32,262 nt of DNA from assembly GCA_001550305.1 (NCBI GenBank), contig LRTP01000593.1, positions 1-32,262 on the forward strand. Reading direction: 5' to 3'. This stretch comes from Streptomyces diastatochromogenes (lineage in GTDB: Bacteria > Actinomycetota > Actinomycetes > Streptomycetales > Streptomycetaceae). The translations under genes and the position numbers were made by a program. Numbering within the stretch: the first letter of the stretch is position 1; each line of letters begins with the position of its first letter. Below the pieces are notes generated by a model that was not told the origin of the DNA, ran no database searches, and saw only the letters and a program-made list of their open reading frames with translations. Shown here in pieces: positions 1 to 8,087 of the stretch.

Positions 1-284
1 CCGCGGCGGTCCGCGACCGCCGCGAGCGCGTCCAGGGGTGCGGCGACCTCCGCGGCGAGTTCGTCCGCCACCGACGTGGGCACCACGCCCCGTGGCTGTC
101 GTTCGAACAGCTCCCGTCCCAGTTGCTCCTCCAGTGACCGCATCTGCGTCGTCACCGTCGGCTGGGACAGACCGAGCAGCCGCGCGGCCGCCGTGAACGA
201 CCCCGCGCGGTGCACGGCGAGGAAGGTGCGCAGCAGGGAGATGTCCAGGGGAGCCGTCGAGGTATCGAGTTCGCTATGGGGCAC
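1..284 (-). CDS. LysR-family transcriptional regulator, 5' part only
   Basis: This is the N-terminal part of a LysR-type DNA-binding regulator; the gene runs off the left edge. The minus strand encodes LDISLLRTFLAVHRAGSFT followed by AARLLGLSQPTVTTQMRSLE and EQLGRELFERQPRGVVPT, the standard LysR winged helix-turn-helix. The effector-binding domain lies outside the window. The start is uncertain. GTG at 284 is chosen, but an in-frame GTG at 305 directly abuts the TAG stop of the lipoprotein gene upstream, so translation could be coupled. Neither start has a strong ribosome binding site. Both genes point the same way and could share a transcript. The target genes cannot be told from here. Confidence 0.85.
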   Translation of the reverse strand, partial: MPHSELDTSTAPLDISLLRTFLAVHRAGSFTAAARLLGLSQPTVTTQMRSLEEQLGRELFERQPRGVVPTSVADELAAEVAAPLDALAAVADRR

Positions 285-305
285 GGAGGTGAGCCTACGG
301 TTCAC

Positions 306-1307
306 CTATTTCGGGGTGCCGGCGTTCCCGCCCGTGGCGGAGCCCGTCGTCACCGTCCGCTCCGCCGAGAACCCGCCCCAGGTGCCGTCCGGCAGCTTCG
401 CCCTGATCCGCACCCGGTACGCGACCCCGGCCTCCCGTCCCACGTAGAAGCTGTAGGTGGCCCTTCCGCTGGGCGGTGTGCCGCCCCAGACGAGTGAGGT
501 CGCCTGTCGGCCGTCCAGGTCGATCCGGTACTCCGTGATCACCCCGTCCGTCCGCGGCGGCAGCCAGGACAGGTCGAGGTAGTACGCCCCGTCCGTGCGG
601 TGGGAAGTCGCGCGGAACCCGGTCGGCGCGGTGCCGCGGCCGTCGTCCGCGCCCGGCGCGGTGGTGAGCCGGACGGTGGCGCTCGCGGGGGAGAGGTTGT
701 CCGCCGCGTCGCGGGCTCGCACGGTGAAGGCGTACGCGGTGCCGGGTCTCAGCCCGGTGACGACGGTCGCCGTCTGTCCGCCGCCCACGCTGTGGATCTT
801 CGAGCCGCCTTGGTAGACGTCGTACGAGACCACGCCCCGGGCGTCCGTCGACGCCGACCACTCCAGTTGGGCCGCCCGGCTGCCGACGGCCCTGCCGTGC
901 GGCCGTCCGGGGCGGGTCGGGGGCGTGCGGTCGGCGGCGACCGCGACCGGTGTGGTGGCGCGCACCGGGTCGCTGGGGGGTCCGGGGTTCCCGTCGGTGT
1001 TCAGGGCGCGGACCGTGAAGACGTACTGCGTGGACGGGGCCAGTCGGGTGACGTCCACCATGTGTTCGTCGCCGGGCACCCGCTCGACCCGTGTGGTGCC
1101 GCGGTACACCTCGTATCCGGTGACCTTCACGTCCCCGGAGACACGGTTCCACATGACGTGCACGCTGGTCGCGCTGCCCGCCGTCGCGGTGACCCCCATC
1201 GGGGCCGGGGGCAGTCGCTCGCCCCCGGCGTCGGCTCCCGCACCTCCTCCGCACGCGGTGAGGACGAGCAGCGAGCCGCAGATCACCCCAAGGGAAACGC
1301 GTCGCAC
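306..1307 (-). CDS. Fibronectin type III domain lipoprotein
   Basis: This is an exported lipoprotein of about 333 residues, made almost entirely of three fibronectin type III modules. The GTG at 1307 is preferred as start because it gives a compact signal peptide (VRRVSLGVICGSLLVLTAC) with lipobox LTAC and Cys19 as the lipidated residue, and a GGGAAGG-like site lies upstream. A longer in-frame start at 1367 would put about 20 extra residues before the signal. The modules cover roughly residues 34-118, 128-215 and 225-318, each with the Trp/Tyr core and a closing VRATTP/VRLTTA/RTVTTG strand. No catalytic domain is visible, so a role in surface binding or as a scaffold is inferred. The stop codon touches a possible start of the LysR gene downstream. 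Confidence 0.85.
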   Translation of the reverse strand: MRRVSLGVICGSLLVLTACGGGAGADAGGERLPPAPMGVTATAGSATSVHVMWNRVSGDVKVTGYEVYRGTTRVERVPGDEHMVDVTRLAPSTQYVFTVRALNTDGNPGPPSDPVRATTPVAVAADRTPPTRPGRPHGRAVGSRAAQLEWSASTDARGVVSYDVYQGGSKIHSVGGGQTATVVTGLRPGTAYAFTVRARDAADNLSPASATVRLTTAPGADDGRGTAPTGFRATSHRTDGAYYLDLSWLPPRTDGVITEYRIDLDGRQATSLVWGGTPPSGRATYSFYVGREAGVAYRVRIRAKLPDGTWGGFSAERTVTTGSATGGNAGTPK

Positions 1308-1563
1308 CGGCCTGCCTTCCCTCGACGGGATTGGTCTGTACCTATAAGACATGGCTGACGCGGCCACATCAAGGGGGCGGTGGCCGTTCGTCGGACCGTC
1401 CTCGGGCTACGTATGCTGATGCCTGACGCGGTGTGAACTCACCCTCTCGACAGGGGAGTTCGCGCCCACGGCGCGGACCGCTGTCGTCGCTGATGCCGCG
1501 CCGGCGAGGGCGGTCGAGAAGCCCGGGTCCACCAGGGCTCGGGCTCTCGGCCGCAATGCACCC

Positions 1564-1637
1564 GCCGAATCCGCCGCGTTCCCGCCGATCCGCGTGTACC
1601 TGCCGATCCGCGTGCACTTGCCGAATCCGCCGTGTAC
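1564..1637. repeat. Degenerate ~18-bp direct repeats upstream of the chitosanase gene
   Basis: Four head-to-tail copies of a unit close to GCCGATCCGCGTGTACCT begin at about 1564, 1584, 1602 and 1620. The middle two are almost identical and the outer two carry small changes. They lie in the roughly 450-bp gap between the lipoprotein start and the GH75 gene, about 120 bp before the chosen GTG. The rest of this gap holds an AT-richer patch near 1700-1735, likely the promoter region, and no credible gene. Confidence 0.6.
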
Positions 1638-1759
1638 CCGCCGTGCCCCCGGCGGGCCCGCCGTGCACCGTCCGGCCCCTTCCCAGTGGACGTATCGTCA
1701 GAAACCCGTCAAATTTTGCTGAACAACCGTCAATGTCCTCCAGGAGAGGGTCCTTTATC

Positions 1760-2446
1760 GTGCGTGTTCAGTCGCTGACGCTGGTCGCGGCCGGCATGGC
1801 CCTGCTCGCCCCCGCCCCGCTTCCCGCCGCCCGTCAGAGCCCGCCCGTGGCGGTGCGGGAAGGAAATGTGCGCGCCGCCGATCTGCTCGCCAAGGTCCGT
1901 GACTGCGTACCCGTCTCGAAGGGGCGCTATCGCTCCGACGCCCGCAGCCGCGCCGAGATTCCCGTCTGCGGCGCGCGGGGCGCGGTGTTCTGGAAGGCCG
2001 ACATGGACATCGACTGCGACGGCCGCCCCGGTCTCCTGTGCAACGGGCGGAACGACCCGCTCTTCTCCGGGACCACCGCGTACCAGCAGTCCGACGGGCG
2101 GTATCTGAGCGCCGAGACCCTCCCGTACGTCGTGGTGCCCACACCCAGTGGCATCTGGGACTACCGCGTCCACGACATCCGAGGCGGCTCGGTGGTCGCG
2201 GTGATCTATCGGGACCGTGTCGAGTACGCGGTGGTCGGCGACACCGGGCCGCGCGAAATCATCGGCGAGGCCTCGTACGCCACCGCCAAGGCGCTCGGGA
2301 TTCGCCCCGGCCCGCACGGTGGCGGGACGAGTTCCGGGGTCACCTACATCGCCTTCAAGAACTCCCGGGTGTCGCCCATCGAGGATCACGCGGCAGCCGT
2401 GACGGTGGGTGAGCGACTGGCCCGGAAGTTCGTGCGCGGCGGCTGA
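1760..2446 (+). CDS. Secreted glycoside hydrolase family 75 chitosanase
   Basis: This is a predicted endo-chitosanase of 228 residues that hydrolyses chitosan outside the cell. GTG at 1760 is chosen because an AGGAGAGG site lies about 10 bases upstream and the first 24 residues form a signal peptide (VRVQSLTLVAAGMALLAPAP, then LPAARQ). The mature part carries the GH75 motif DMDIDCDG at residues 81-88 and the segment YAVVGDTGP...IIGEAS, with Asp161 and Glu170 as candidate catalytic acids. GH75 was first defined in fungi and is common in Streptomyces. The gene is transcribed alone and ends 38 bp before the convergent SDR gene. A longer upstream reading frame exists but would bury the signal peptide. 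Confidence 0.85.
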   Translation: MRVQSLTLVAAGMALLAPAPLPAARQSPPVAVREGNVRAADLLAKVRDCVPVSKGRYRSDARSRAEIPVCGARGAVFWKADMDIDCDGRPGLLCNGRNDPLFSGTTAYQQSDGRYLSAETLPYVVVPTPSGIWDYRVHDIRGGSVVAVIYRDRVEYAVVGDTGPREIIGEASYATAKALGIRPGPHGGGTSSGVTYIAFKNSRVSPIEDHAAAVTVGERLARKFVRGG

Positions 2447-2484
2447 GTGGCCGCGGTGGAGGTTCCTTCAGGCGATCGAGGGCG

Positions 2485-3249
2485 TCAGACCGCCGACCAG
2501 CCGTTGTCGACGGGCAGGATCGCGCCGTTGATGTTGCTCGCCGCGTCGGAGGCGAGGAACAGGATGGCGGCGGCCTGCTCCTCGGCCTCGGCCGCGGAGC
2601 CCACATTGCCCATGTACGAGGCGAGGACCTGCGGTCCGAGGGCGTCGCGGTCGGCGTCCACGGCGATGGCGGTCTTCGTGCCGCCGGGGGCGATGGCGTT
2701 GGCCCGGATGCCCTTGTTGCGGTACGTCACGGCGAGGGACTTGGTGAGGCCCGCGATGCCGTGCTTCGAGGCGGTGTAGGCGGCGCCCGCGGCGCTGCCG
2801 CGCAGGCTGGCCTCGGAGGCGGTGTTCACGATGGCGCCCTTGCCCGCCTCCAGCATGTGCGGGAGCACCGCCCGGGTGAGCAGGAAGGGAGCGGTGAGGT
2901 TGACCCGGATGACCCGCTCCCACTCCGCGTCGCCGACCTCACCGGCCGCCGACATGCGGTCCATGATCCCGGCGTTGTTGACCAGCACGTCCACCCCGCC
3001 GAACTGCTCCACGGCGGTCGCGGTCACCCGGTCGACCACGGTCTGCTCGCTCAGGTCGCCCGTCACGGCCACGGCGGTGCCGCCGGCCGCCGCTATCTCC
3101 TCCACGACCTTCTCGGCGCCCTCGGCGTTGAGGTCGGCCACCAGGACCCGGGCGCCCTCCGCGGCGAAGGCCAGGGCGGTGGCCCGCCCGATTCCGGAGC
3201 CCGCTCCGGTGACGATGACGCTGCGGCCGGCCAGTCCAGTGGTGCTCAT
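2485..3249 (-). CDS. SDR-family NAD(P)-dependent oxidoreductase
   Basis: This is a classical short-chain dehydrogenase/reductase of 254 residues, substrate unknown. It has the cofactor motif TGAGSGIG (14-21), Asp39 after the second strand (which suggests NAD preference), NNAG (91-94), Asn117, and the catalytic set Ser145, Tyr158, Lys162 in YTASK. ATG at 3249 follows GGGAG with suitable spacing; the upstream in-frame extension is not SDR-like. The gene is divergent from a TetR regulator, with an inverted repeat between them (3308-3336), so the TetR protein probably represses it. Annotation pipelines would probably call it 3-oxoacyl-ACP reductase or glucose 1-dehydrogenase-like, but the sequence alone does not settle this. 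Confidence 0.9.
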   Translation of the reverse strand: MSTTGLAGRSVIVTGAGSGIGRATALAFAAEGARVLVADLNAEGAEKVVEEIAAAGGTAVAVTGDLSEQTVVDRVTATAVEQFGGVDVLVNNAGIMDRMSAAGEVGDAEWERVIRVNLTAPFLLTRAVLPHMLEAGKGAIVNTASEASLRGSAAGAAYTASKHGIAGLTKSLAVTYRNKGIRANAIAPGGTKTAIAVDADRDALGPQVLASYMGNVGSAAEAEEQAAAILFLASDAASNINGAILPVDNGWSAV

Positions 3250-3307
3250 GACGTGCTCCCAGAAGTGCGTACGTGGTGCGACGAGGTCGTCGTGCGCCAC
3301 ACAGTAC

Positions 3308-3336
3308 GACTTATTGTCTCTCCATGACATAAAGTC
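3308..3336. promoter_or_regulatory. Probable TetR operator between SDR and TetR genes
   Basis: An imperfect inverted repeat with arms GACTTATTGTC (3308-3318) and GACATAAAGTC (3326-3336) matches at 9 of 11 positions around a 7-bp centre. It lies in the 164-bp divergent gap and is far more AT-rich than its surroundings. It is well placed to control both genes. Binding by the neighbouring TetR protein is inferred. Confidence 0.6.
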
Positions 3337-3413
3337 TGGAGCCGTTTTCGAGATCGTTAGAATCGCGGCAGCCCGGGCGGCAGCCGCCCGTCGTCGAGTC
3401 GAGGGAGTCGCCA

Positions 3414-4079
3414 GTGCCGGACGGCGCGATCACCGAACCCCCCGGCCGGGGCCGCGGCCGGACGGGCCGGCCACCGCTGACCGAGCGGCGCAAGACCGAG
3501 ATCCGGCTGGAGATAGCCCGCGCCGCGGTGGAACTGTTCGTCGCCCAAGGCGTGGCCACGACCACCGGGGAGCAGATCGGGCAGGCCGTCGGGGTCTCAG
3601 CGCGGACCGTGTGGCGTTACTTCCCGAGCAAGGAAAGCTGCGTGAGCCCGCTGTTCGCGGCCGGGATCGACGCGATCGCCGCCTCCCTGCGGGCATGGCG
3701 CCCCGGCCGGCCGCTCGAGGACGCCCTGGAACGGGCGGCCACGACCGGTGACCCCTCGACGCCCCGACCGCACCTGCCCAAGATCCGGGCGCTGATGAGA
3801 CTGACCCGGACCGAGCCGGGCCTGCGCGCCGTCTGGCTCCAGGCGCACGACGAGGCCGAGCCGGCCTTCGCCCGCGCCCTCGCCGACCGGGCCGGGCTGC
3901 CCGCCGTCGACCTGCGTTCGGAGATCCAGGCCGCCATGCTCAACAGCGCCCTGCGCACGGCGGTCGAGCACTACGCGTGGCGCACGGACGAGGAGCAGCC
4001 CGACGCCGCGGTGGCGGAGGCCGAACTGGTGTCGACCGTGCGCTCGGCCCTCGCCATCGTCGCGGAAGGGCTCGCCTGA
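3414..4079 (+). CDS. TetR-family transcriptional regulator
   Basis: This is a one-component regulator of 221 residues. After a charged, Gly/Arg-rich leader the DNA-binding domain occupies about residues 26-75, with the TetR pattern ARAAVELFVAQGVATTTGEQ followed by IGQAVGVSARTVWRYFPSKE. The C-terminal ligand domain is variable and gives no clue to the ligand. The GTG start at 3414 follows GAGGGAG. The gene is divergent from an SDR oxidoreductase, a very common pairing in which the regulator represses the enzyme and itself. The inverted repeat at 3308-3336 is the likely operator. Confidence 0.9.
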   Translation: MPDGAITEPPGRGRGRTGRPPLTERRKTEIRLEIARAAVELFVAQGVATTTGEQIGQAVGVSARTVWRYFPSKESCVSPLFAAGIDAIAASLRAWRPGRPLEDALERAATTGDPSTPRPHLPKIRALMRLTRTEPGLRAVWLQAHDEAEPAFARALADRAGLPAVDLRSEIQAAMLNSALRTAVEHYAWRTDEEQPDAAVAEAELVSTVRSALAIVAEGLA

Positions 4080-4162
4080 GGGCTGGGCCGGGCGCCGACC
4101 GACCGCGGTCGACGCCCGGCCGTCGAGACCTTCGTGCCCCAGCGCTCAGCGCTTCCGGTCCA

Positions 4163-4318
4163 GCGTTCAGACCTCCTGGCCCTCGCGTTCAGCCCTCCCG
4201 GTCCGGCGTTCAGACCTCCTGGCCCTCGCGTTCAGCCCTCCCGGTCCGGCGTTCAGACCTCCTGGCCCTCGCGTTCAGCCCTTCCGACCCCGCGTTCAGG
4301 CCTTCCGGCCCCGCGCCG
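4163..4318. repeat. 43-bp tandem repeat array
   Basis: A 43-bp unit made of two related halves, GCGTTCAGACCTCCTGGCCC and GCGTTCAGCCCTCCCGGTCC (each about 21-22 bp), recurs at 4163, 4206 and 4249 with nearly no change. It then decays into related half-units to about 4318. The array fills most of the 322-bp gap between the TetR gene and the dhaM stop codon. Both flanking genes end here, so it sits in a convergent intergenic space. No stable reading frame is proposed. A structural or termination role is possible but unproven. Confidence 0.8.
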
Positions 4319-4401
4319 AGCCCTTCCGACCCGCGCTCCGACCTCCCGGCCCGGCGATCACCACTTTCGGGCCCTGCACTCACACGCTCCAGCCCGTGCT
4401 C

Positions 4402-4827
4402 TCACGCCTTCCGGTAGGTGTACGCCTCCGCGGCCGCCGCCTCGACCGCCGCGAGGTCGGCTCCGGTCGAGGCCGTGACCACCGCGGCCACCGCGCCCTC
4501 GACGAAGGGCGCGTCCACCAGGCGGCTGTTGTCGGGGAGCTCGTCCCCCTCCGCCAGCAGGGCCTTCACGGTGAGGACCGCGCTGCCCAGGTCGGTGAGC
4601 ACGACGACCCCGGCGCCGCGGTCCACCGAGGCGGCCGCCGCGGAGATCAGTTCGGCGCTGGTGCCGAGACCGCCGTCCACGGTCCCGCCGGCCGCGGCGA
4701 CGGGAGCGGTCGTCTCGCCGCCCGCGAGTCCCGTCGCCAGCTCGGCGACCGAGGCGGCGACGGCGGCGCTGTGGGAGACCAGCACGATGCCGACGAACTG
4801 GTTCGTGCTGCCCGGGGATTCACTCAT
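4402..4827 (-). CDS. dhaM: Dihydroxyacetone kinase phosphoryl donor subunit DhaM
   Basis: This is the PTS-dependent phosphoryl carrier of the dihydroxyacetone kinase complex, 141 residues long. It takes phosphate from the PTS and passes it to ADP bound on DhaL. It is an EIIA-mannose-like domain: VGIVLVSHSAAVA near the start places the phosphorylated histidine at His19, and GVVVLTDLGSAVLTVKALL is the typical middle segment. Only the EIIA domain is present; the HPr and EI-like domains fused to E. coli DhaM are absent, as usual in actinobacteria. The start overlaps the end of dhaL by 8 bp, so the two are translationally coupled. It is the last gene of dhaK-dhaL-dhaM. Confidence 0.93.
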   Translation of the reverse strand: MSESPGSTNQFVGIVLVSHSAAVAASVAELATGLAGGETTAPVAAAGGTVDGGLGTSAELISAAAASVDRGAGVVVLTDLGSAVLTVKALLAEGDELPDNSRLVDAPFVEGAVAAVVTASTGADLAAVEAAAAEAYTYRKA

Positions 4828-5419
4828 CGCGGGCCTCCACGAGCGCGCCGATCAGCAGGGACGAGGACGTGGCACCCGGATCCTGGTGCCCGATGCTGCG
4901 CTCACCCAGATAGCTGGCCCGGCCCTTGCGGGCCTGGAGCGGTGTCGTCGCGACGGCACCCTCCTCGGCGGCCGTCTTCGCCGCGGCGAAGGACTCGGCG
5001 AGCGCGTCCACCGCGGGCACCAGTGCGTCGATCATGGTCTTGTCGCCGGGCGCGGCTCCGCCCAGCGCCATCACCGCGTCCACGCCCGCGCGCAACGCGT
5101 CCGTGAACTGTTCCTCGGTGACCTCCGCGGCGTCCCCGAGGGCCTTGCCCGTACGGCGGAGCAGGGTGCCGTACAAGGGACCCGACGCGCCGCCGACCGT
5201 GGAGATCAGCCGGCGTCCGGCGAGGGTGAGCACGGCGCCGGGGGTGTCCGGTGCCTCCTTCTCCAGCGAGGTCACCACGGCGGTGAAGCCGCGCTGCAGA
5301 TTGCTGCCGTGGTCGGCGTCGCCGATCGGCGAGTCCAGAGCGGTGAGCCGCTCCGCCTCGCGGTCCACGGACGCGGCGGTCGCCGTCATCCAACGGCGGA
5401 AGAACTCGGCGTCGAGCAC
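4820..5419 (-). CDS. dhaL: Dihydroxyacetone kinase ADP-binding subunit DhaL
   Basis: This is the nucleotide-binding subunit, 199 residues long. Bound ADP is phosphorylated by DhaM and ATP then phosphorylates dihydroxyacetone held by DhaK. The Mg-ADP motif IGDADHGSN lies near residue 32-40, with the conserved aspartates, followed by LQRGF. The segment VGGASGPLYGTLLRR is the usual second nucleotide-contacting loop. Length is normal for the family. It lies 70 bp after the dhaK stop in the same direction and overlaps dhaM at its 3' end, so it belongs to one operon. The gap between dhaK and dhaL contains a run of eight or more G residues. Confidence 0.95.
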   Translation of the reverse strand: MLDAEFFRRWMTATAASVDREAERLTALDSPIGDADHGSNLQRGFTAVVTSLEKEAPDTPGAVLTLAGRRLISTVGGASGPLYGTLLRRTGKALGDAAEVTEEQFTDALRAGVDAVMALGGAAPGDKTMIDALVPAVDALAESFAAAKTAAEEGAVATTPLQARKGRASYLGERSIGHQDPGATSSSLLIGALVEARDE

Positions 5420-5489
5420 AGAATCTCCTTGCGTGGTACGAACGTTGACCGGGCGGGGGGGGGCGACATCATGCCGATGCCGCCGGGGT

Positions 5490-6482
5490 TCACACGCCCC
5501 AGCGCAACGCGGGCGTCTTCACCGGCGCGTCCCACAGCCGCAGCAGCTCCTCGTCCACCTGGCACAGCGTCACCGAGGCGCCCGCCATGTCCAGCGAGGT
5601 GACGTAGTTCCCGACCAGCGTGCGTGCCACGGGCACCCCGCGCTCGGTGAGCACCCTGTTCACCTCCGCGTGGAACCCGTAGAGCTCCAGGAGCGGCGTC
5701 GCGCCCATGCCGTTGACCAGCAGCAGGACGGGATTGCGCGGGTTCAGGTCCTCCAGGATCGCGTTGACCGAGAAGTCGGCGATCTCGTGCGAGGTCATCA
5801 TCGCGCGCCGCTCCCGGCCCGGCTCGCCGTGGATGCCGACGCCGAGCTCCAGCTCCCCCGGCGGGAGGTCGAAGGTGGGGCTGCCCTTGGCCGGCGTGGT
5901 GCAGGCGCTCAGTGCGACACCGAAGCTGCGGGAGTTCTCGTTGACCTGCCGGGCCAGCGCCTGCACCCGCTCCAGCGGCGCGGCCTCTTCGGCCGCGGCG
6001 CCCGCGATCTTCTCCACGAACAGGGTCGCGCCGGTGCCGCGCCGCCCGGCGGTGTACAGACTGTCGGTGACGGCGACGTCGTCATTGACGAGGACCTTCG
6101 CCACCTGGATGCCCTCGTCCTCGGCGAGCTCGGCCGCCATGTCGAAGTTGAGCACGTCCCCCGTGTAGTTCTTCACGATGAACAGCACGCCCGCGCCGCT
6201 GTTCACGGCCGCCGCCGCGCGCAGCATCTGGTCCGGCACCGGTGACGTGAAGACCTCGCCCGGACAGGCCGCCGACAACATCCCGGGGCCCACGAAACCA
6301 CCGTGCAGCGGTTCGTGTCCCGACCCGCCGCCGGATACGAGTCCCACCCTGCCGGGCACCGGGGCGTCCCGCCGTACGATCACCCGGTTGTCCACATCCA
6401 CCGTCAGCTCGGGATGCGCGGCCGCCATACCCCGCAGCGCGTCCGCGACCACCGTCTCCGCCACGTTGATGAGCATCTTCAT
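5490..6482 (-). CDS. dhaK: Dihydroxyacetone kinase substrate-binding subunit DhaK
   Basis: This subunit binds dihydroxyacetone covalently as a hemiaminal. It has 330 residues. The glycine loop GGGSGHEPLHGGFVG (about 51-65), KNYTGDVLNFDMA (about 104-116) and the substrate-linking His218 in LGVGIHGEPG are all in place, and His218 has the same number as in E. coli DhaK. ATG at 6482 follows a strong AGGAGGT site. It is the first gene of a three-gene operon. No glycerol dehydrogenase, DhaR regulator or transporter is next to it, so the local sequence does not show where the dihydroxyacetone comes from. Confidence 0.95.
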   Translation of the reverse strand: MKMLINVAETVVADALRGMAAAHPELTVDVDNRVIVRRDAPVPGRVGLVSGGGSGHEPLHGGFVGPGMLSAACPGEVFTSPVPDQMLRAAAAVNSGAGVLFIVKNYTGDVLNFDMAAELAEDEGIQVAKVLVNDDVAVTDSLYTAGRRGTGATLFVEKIAGAAAEEAAPLERVQALARQVNENSRSFGVALSACTTPAKGSPTFDLPPGELELGVGIHGEPGRERRAMMTSHEIADFSVNAILEDLNPRNPVLLLVNGMGATPLLELYGFHAEVNRVLTERGVPVARTLVGNYVTSLDMAGASVTLCQVDEELLRLWDAPVKTPALRWGV

Positions 6483-7368
6483 GGGTACCTCCTGGTGAGA
6501 CTAACAGGTGAGCCTCTGGCCTCTATTTTTGCAGGTCAGACCACGTTGGGCGAGCAAATGATCTTGGCGGTTCATGCTGGTCGGGGGTGGGTTCCGGCGG
6601 TGCTGACGCCGACCCGGCGCCGACTTTGGTGACAGGGTGTCAGACGGGGTCGGCATGCATACGGATCGACCCGAGAAGCCTGCCCCGGGAGGAGTCGGCG
6701 TCGGGGATGCGGTGATCATCTGTGCGAATGCGAACGGAAACGTCTGCGGCTGTCGGGCTGCCGGGCGAAGCCCGCCCTCGGGGCGGACTGTGGAGACACT
6801 GGCCGACGGAGTGTTCATCGGAGGCTCGGAGGGCTCCGGCGCGAGTGTAGTAAGCACTTCGTGTCTCGATCCCAGGCTCGGGCGTGTTCCCCATTCCATG
6901 CAGGCCCGGTGGTGGAGAAGTCTGTTACGGCCCGCTGAACCGAGCATCCCCGAAATCCTGGCTGGCTGCCAGATGTCCCCGCCGCCCACTCCCGAAGTCC
7001 CGCCGCTGCCGCGGGGCGGGGTCCGTTGGCCTGTGGTCATGCTTTGGAGCGGGCGTCCGTGGGACGTGGTGGGTGCGCCCTGGTTAGGAACGACCCAGAG
7101 GGAGGGGCGCTTCTCGGGGTGGTCGATTCCGGCCGGGCTGCAGCGTTGCACGTGAAGGCGTCTGTGACCAGGTCTGATCAGGCACGGCCCACTGCCAATG
7201 GGCACCCGTGGCCTCCTCGTTCATTCGGCACGGCGCACGCCCACCCCCGCTCATCACGGTGGGCCGGGAATCAGCAGTTGCGGGAACCGGTGGCAGAGAA
7301 GCCGGCGGAGGGCCGGGCGTCGGAGCAGAGAGGGGACAAAGGGCAGTCCGCCCACACCGAATATCCTC
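6483..7368. other. Long stretch without a credible gene
   Basis: About 886 bp separate the dhaK start from the rpiA stop. Open frames exist on both strands, but none shows a recognisable domain, good start context or usual coding bias, and they overlap one another. The base composition is less GC-rich in places (for example near 6525-6560) than neighbouring genes. A short hairpin (GCCGGGCGAAGCCCGC) lies near 6761. The dhaK promoter must lie at the left end. I see no tRNA, and I cannot identify a mobile-element remnant with confidence. Confidence 0.6.
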
Positions 7369-8022
7369 TCAGGCACGGGACTTGGCATGGTTGTGGTGCT
7401 CGACCGAGTCGCCGTGGGCGACGAATACGTCGGCGACCAGCGTCGGAGGGAACAGGCCGTGCTCGACGACGCCGGGGGTGGCGCCGAGCAGCGCCGCCAG
7501 GCCCGCGGGGTCGTCGACGGCACCGTGGTAGTCCGCGATGACGCCGCCGTCGGGGCTGCGTGGCACGTCGCGCAGGGAGACCGGGTGGAGCAGGCGCATG
7601 GTCGCGGCCAGCCCGAACTCGAGCAGCTCGAGCGGGACCGGCGGGTGCAGCGCTGTCACTCGTTTGCTCGAGTCGGCGATCACGACGAAGCGGGCGGCGG
7701 CCGCCGCGACAATCTTCTCCCTGGTGTGCGCGGCGCCGCCGCCCTTGACGAGCCAGCCGTCCGGCGTTATCTGGTCCGCACCGTCGATCGTGATGTCGAA
7801 GCGGTCGATGCTGCCGAACGGTTCGACCCGCAGATCGAGCATCAGGGCCGCCTCCTCGGTCTGCGGCGACGTCGCGACACACCGCAGGGACAGACCGCGG
7901 CGGGCCAGCGCCGGCAGGAGGTGGGCGACGGTCGATCCGGTGCCGAGGCCGACGGTCATGCCGTCCTCCACCAGCTCGGCCGCGGCCTCGGCGGCACGTT
8001 GCTTCTCATGCTCGACGCTCAC
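7369..8022 (-). CDS. rpiA: Ribose-5-phosphate isomerase A
   Basis: This enzyme interconverts ribulose-5-phosphate and ribose-5-phosphate in the non-oxidative pentose phosphate pathway. It has 217 residues. Family motifs are all present: GLGTGSTVAHLL (25-36), DITIDGADQI (76-85), LVKGGGAAHTREK (91-103) with the catalytic Glu102, and ADSSK (116-120). The GTG at 8022 follows AAGGAGGA. It lies 65 bp downstream of the HAD phosphatase in the same direction, so the two are probably cotranscribed, and it backs onto the divergent ppgK-gnd-pgl-zwf set. Many actinobacteria rely on RpiB, so this RpiA belongs with the accessory pentose phosphate island. Confidence 0.93.
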   Translation of the reverse strand: MSVEHEKQRAAEAAAELVEDGMTVGLGTGSTVAHLLPALARRGLSLRCVATSPQTEEAALMLDLRVEPFGSIDRFDITIDGADQITPDGWLVKGGGAAHTREKIVAAAAARFVVIADSSKRVTALHPPVPLELLEFGLAATMRLLHPVSLRDVPRSPDGGVIADYHGAVDDPAGLAALLGATPGVVEHGLFPPTLVADVFVAHGDSVEHHNHAKSRA

Positions 8023-8087
8023 GGTCCTCCTTCTTGGGTCAGGTCTCAGGCTGAGGGCGGCCAGGCCCGGGCTTGCGGTGCCGCGGG

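Noticed and set aside
4163..4318. Possible CRISPR array
   Set aside because: The units are contiguous tandem repeats with no unique spacers, and no cas gene is near.
4134..4478. Plus-strand frames through the 43-bp repeats, encoding Ser/Pro/Arg repeats
   Set aside because: The repetitive peptides follow from the DNA repeat, there is no start signal, and the frame runs into antisense dhaM.
6501..7205. Open frame of 234 codons on the minus strand, and an overlapping 172-codon frame on the plus strand
   Set aside because: Neither has a recognisable domain, a good ribosome binding site or normal Streptomyces codon bias, and the two overlap.
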